From an uncultured Actinomycetes bacterium (lineage in GTDB: Bacteria > Actinomycetota > Acidimicrobiia > Acidimicrobiales > Acidimicrobilacustridaceae): a DNA stretch of 40,287 nucleotides. This document shows positions 38,413-40,287 of this stretch, piece by piece; position 1 is the first letter of the stretch; each line of letters begins with the position of its first letter. The DNA is taken from positions 1 through 40,287 of the forward strand of contig CALBSE010000003.1 in assembly GCA_937927725.1 (NCBI GenBank), read 5' to 3'. The translations under genes were made by a program, and so were the position numbers. The notes beneath the pieces are model-generated. The model saw only the letters and a list, made by a program, of their open reading frames with translations, had not been told where the DNA came from and did not search any database.

Positions 38413-39546
38413 ATGACGTCGTATCTCGATCACGCTGCAACAGGGCCGATGCGCCCTGAAGCGATTGAGGCGATGCTGCCGTTCCTTTCCGATCGATTCG
38501 CTAATCCATCCGGCGCGCATCGTTTCGCTCGGGATGCTCGTCGCGCTGTTGATGACGCCCGCGAAGAATTCGCTGAACTGGTGGGTGCGGAACCGGGCGA
38601 CATCATTTTCACGAGTGGCGGAACCGAATCGGACAACCTGGCCATCTTCGGCTTGGGCTCCGGCGATGGCGTTGCTGTCTGCAGCGCGGTGGAACATCAC
38701 GCAATCCTCGATCCTGTCGAATCGCTGGGCGGGCGCTTCGTTGGCGTTGATCGCAACGGGGCGGTCGATCCGGCAGAACTTCGACAAGTCCTGAATGAAG
38801 GGCCCGTTCGAGTTGTTTCGCTCATGGTGGTCAACAACGAAACCGGTGTGATTGCTGATCTCGCCTCGTTAGCGAAAGTCGTTCGCTCTGCGGCACCCGA
38901 TGCCGTCTTTCACTCCGATGCCGTGCAGGCCTTCTGCTGGACCGATATTGCCGAGCTGTGCTCGGTTGTCGATTCATTCAGTTTGAGTGCCCACAAGTTT
39001 GGGGGACCAAAGGGTGTGGGTGCGCTTGTTGTTCGTGCTGGTGTACCGCTTTCTGCTCGACAACTCGGTGGCGGTCAAGAGCGCGAGCGTCGATCAGGAA
39101 CGCAGAATGTCCCCGGCATTTTGGCCATGGTGACCGCAGCTCGTCTCGCTTCTGAAGACCGGGCCGCTGACATCGCTCGTATCGGTGCTCTGCGCGACCA
39201 ACTTCTTGACGGATTGCTCGCCGCGCTCCCCGGAACAGTTGAGACTGCAGGGTCTGATCGTTCGCAACGGGCTGCAGGCATCGCCCACCTCTGTATCCCC
39301 GGTGTAGAGAGCGAAGCGTTGTTGTTCTTGCTTGAACGCGGCGAGGTTTCGGCATCGGCGGCCTCGTCATGTGCCAGCGGTGCCTTGCAGTCCTCGCATG
39401 TGCTCGGGGCCATGGGGATCGAGTCCGATTTGGCGCGTGGTTCCCTGCGTTTGTCGTTGGGGTGGTCGAGCACGCAGGCCGATGTCGACGAAGCTCTCAC
39501 TGTGATTCCGCCCGCAGTTGAACGACTCCGACAGTTCGGGATCTGA
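38413..39546 (+). CDS. Cysteine desulfurase (NifS/IscS family)
   Basis: 377 residues. This PLP enzyme takes sulfur from cysteine as an enzyme-bound persulfide. Motifs: YLDHAATGPMRPEAIEAM at the N-terminus, FTSGGTESDNLAI, VEHHAIL, VNNETG and HSDAVQAF; the PLP Lys lies in SLSAHKFGGPKG and the persulfide Cys in ASSCASGAL. The short Cys loop places it in the group I (IscS/NifS) type. mnmA starts 2 bases after its stop, so the main role is probably sulfur supply for tRNA thiolation, with iron-sulfur cluster work possible. Confidence 0.95.
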   Translation: MTSYLDHAATGPMRPEAIEAMLPFLSDRFANPSGAHRFARDARRAVDDAREEFAELVGAEPGDIIFTSGGTESDNLAIFGLGSGDGVAVCSAVEHHAILDPVESLGGRFVGVDRNGAVDPAELRQVLNEGPVRVVSLMVVNNETGVIADLASLAKVVRSAAPDAVFHSDAVQAFCWTDIAELCSVVDSFSLSAHKFGGPKGVGALVVRAGVPLSARQLGGGQERERRSGTQNVPGILAMVTAARLASEDRAADIARIGALRDQLLDGLLAALPGTVETAGSDRSQRAAGIAHLCIPGVESEALLFLLERGEVSASAASSCASGALQSSHVLGAMGIESDLARGSLRLSLGWSSTQADVDEALTVIPPAVERLRQFGI

Positions 39547-39548
39547 TC

Positions 39549-40287
39549 ATGCAGGTAATGGTTGCGATGTCCGGTGGTGTCGACTCCTCAGTTGCTGCAG
39601 CAATGCTGCGCGATCAAGGGCACGAAGTTGTCGGTGTCACTCTCAAACTTTGGGGCGGAGAATCCGATTCTGGATGTTGTTCGGTGAGCGATGTTGACGA
39701 CGCGCGCCGCGTTGCTCAGCAGTTGGATATCGATCATCTCGTCTTCAACTTTTCTGAAGACTTTGATCGCGATGTCGTCGATCCCTATGTGGCAGATCAT
39801 GCTCGTGGCATCACCCCAAACCCTTGCATTGAGTGCAACCGCCACTTGAAGTTCGATCGTCTTATGGCGCGGGCCGATGCCCTTGGGTTTGAGATGGTTG
39901 CCACGGGCCATCACGCACAAATTGTGCGCACGGGTTCTGGGCAACCTCGGCTTACTCGTGGCGCTGATTTCGCAAAAGATCAGAGTTACGTTCTGCACAT
40001 GCTCACTGCGCCGCAGCTTGAGCGAATCATGCTGCCCATCGGAGGTATGACAAAGGACGAAGTTCGCGAACGTGCAACCGAGTTGGGTCTCCGCACGGCA
40101 GGAAAACCCGATAGCCAGGATGTCTGTTTTATTTCGCACACCGGTGGCGGACGTCGAGTGTTCCTCGGCAACCGCATCGAAATGCACCCAGCGCGCTTGA
40201 TCGACGAAACAGGCACGCAGCTGGGCTCTGTCGAGGCAGTCGAACTCGTGACGATTGGTCAGCGTCGTGGTCTCGGCATCGGTATCG
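39549..40287 (+). CDS. mnmA: tRNA-specific 2-thiouridylase, N-terminal 246 residues (runs off the window)
   Basis: The open frame continues past the window end. MnmA adds sulfur to U34 of tRNAs for Lys, Glu and Gln, using a persulfide from the desulfurase encoded just before it. Seen: the PP-loop MSGGVDSS (residues 7-14) for ATP, GVTLKLWG, ITPNPCIECNRHLKF with the first catalytic Cys, ATGHHAQ, AKDQSYVLHML and KPDSQDVCFI with the second catalytic Cys, then TIGQRRGLGIGI at the edge. Both cysteines are present. The start is at 39549, two bases after the upstream stop; no Shine-Dalgarno sequence is seen, so coupling is likely. Confidence 0.96.
   Translation, partial: MQVMVAMSGGVDSSVAAAMLRDQGHEVVGVTLKLWGGESDSGCCSVSDVDDARRVAQQLDIDHLVFNFSEDFDRDVVDPYVADHARGITPNPCIECNRHLKFDRLMARADALGFEMVATGHHAQIVRTGSGQPRLTRGADFAKDQSYVLHMLTAPQLERIMLPIGGMTKDEVRERATELGLRTAGKPDSQDVCFISHTGGGRRVFLGNRIEMHPARLIDETGTQLGSVEAVELVTIGQRRGLGIGI

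Noticed and set aside
38362..38787. N-terminal extension of the methyltransferase ORF antisense to the cysteine desulfurase
   Set aside because: The added residues have no methyltransferase features and the opposite gene is certain.

Overview
The window is a gene-dense stretch of an actinobacterial chromosome with no mobile elements, CRISPR arrays or rRNA. Phylum-level markers are a gene set centred on galU and a MoeA/gephyrin-like gene with a Ruc-like zinc ribbon on one side and a GlpR/SepX-like membrane protein on the other, a mycothiol-nitroreductase-type DsbA protein, an LLM-class (F420-type) oxidoreductase, a class II FBPase, many GTG starts, and -10-like TAnnnT boxes 6-8 nt upstream of start codons (leaderless style). 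A deep-branching lineage such as Acidimicrobiia is my best guess from gene content; no 16S gene is present to settle it.

Layout. 1-1450: the end of tldD and a complete tldE/pmbA, a protease pair. 1460-3638 (minus): a Ruc/FmdB zinc ribbon gene behind a CIRCE-like operator, then a SAF-domain protein and an undecaprenyl-diphosphatase with a signal-like leader. 3757-6869 (plus): galU, moeA (possible Glp), moaA. 7006-12840: a sulfonate-type module (lipoprotein binding protein, permease, ATPase, two TauD-family dioxygenases) and a convergent bicupin protein; it separates moaA from moaC. 12899-14188: moaC and a GlpR/SepX-like membrane protein. 14249-14325: tRNA-Ala(CGC) with terminator. 14415-16404: two tandem Coq4-like metalloproteins, each with an extra N-terminal helical domain. 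16448-25168: ilvD, acyl-CoA synthetase, FMN alpha-hydroxyacid oxidoreductase, thiolase, isochorismatase-like protein, TetR regulator, a 54-residue membrane protein and an LLM oxidoreductase. 25175-30711: Sua5, a Tat-exported sulfite-oxidase-like molybdoenzyme, an acyl-lipid desaturase behind a 20-bp palindrome, glpX, a J-domain protein and an alpha/beta hydrolase. 30725-33071 (minus): an overlapping three-gene operon (small membrane protein, DsbA-like protein, MFS transporter with an extra N-terminal domain). 33152-37102: NifU-like protein, MeaB, a secreted protein, enoyl-CoA hydratase and a zinc-finger rhomboid. 37124-40287: SRPBCC protein, methyltransferase, cysteine desulfurase and the start of mnmA.

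How the genes may work together. Three molybdenum-cofactor genes (moaA, moaC, moeA) lie in the same window as a molybdoenzyme of the sulfite oxidase family. TauD-type dioxygenases release sulfite, so uptake, desulfonation, sulfite oxidation and cofactor supply could form one pathway (inference). The cysteine desulfurase and MnmA form the standard sulfur relay to tRNA 2-thiouridine. The most unusual items are the tandem Coq4-like proteins, the CIRCE-like site ahead of the Ruc-like gene, the possible Glp/GlpR division pair, and the recurrent leaderless promoter spacing.
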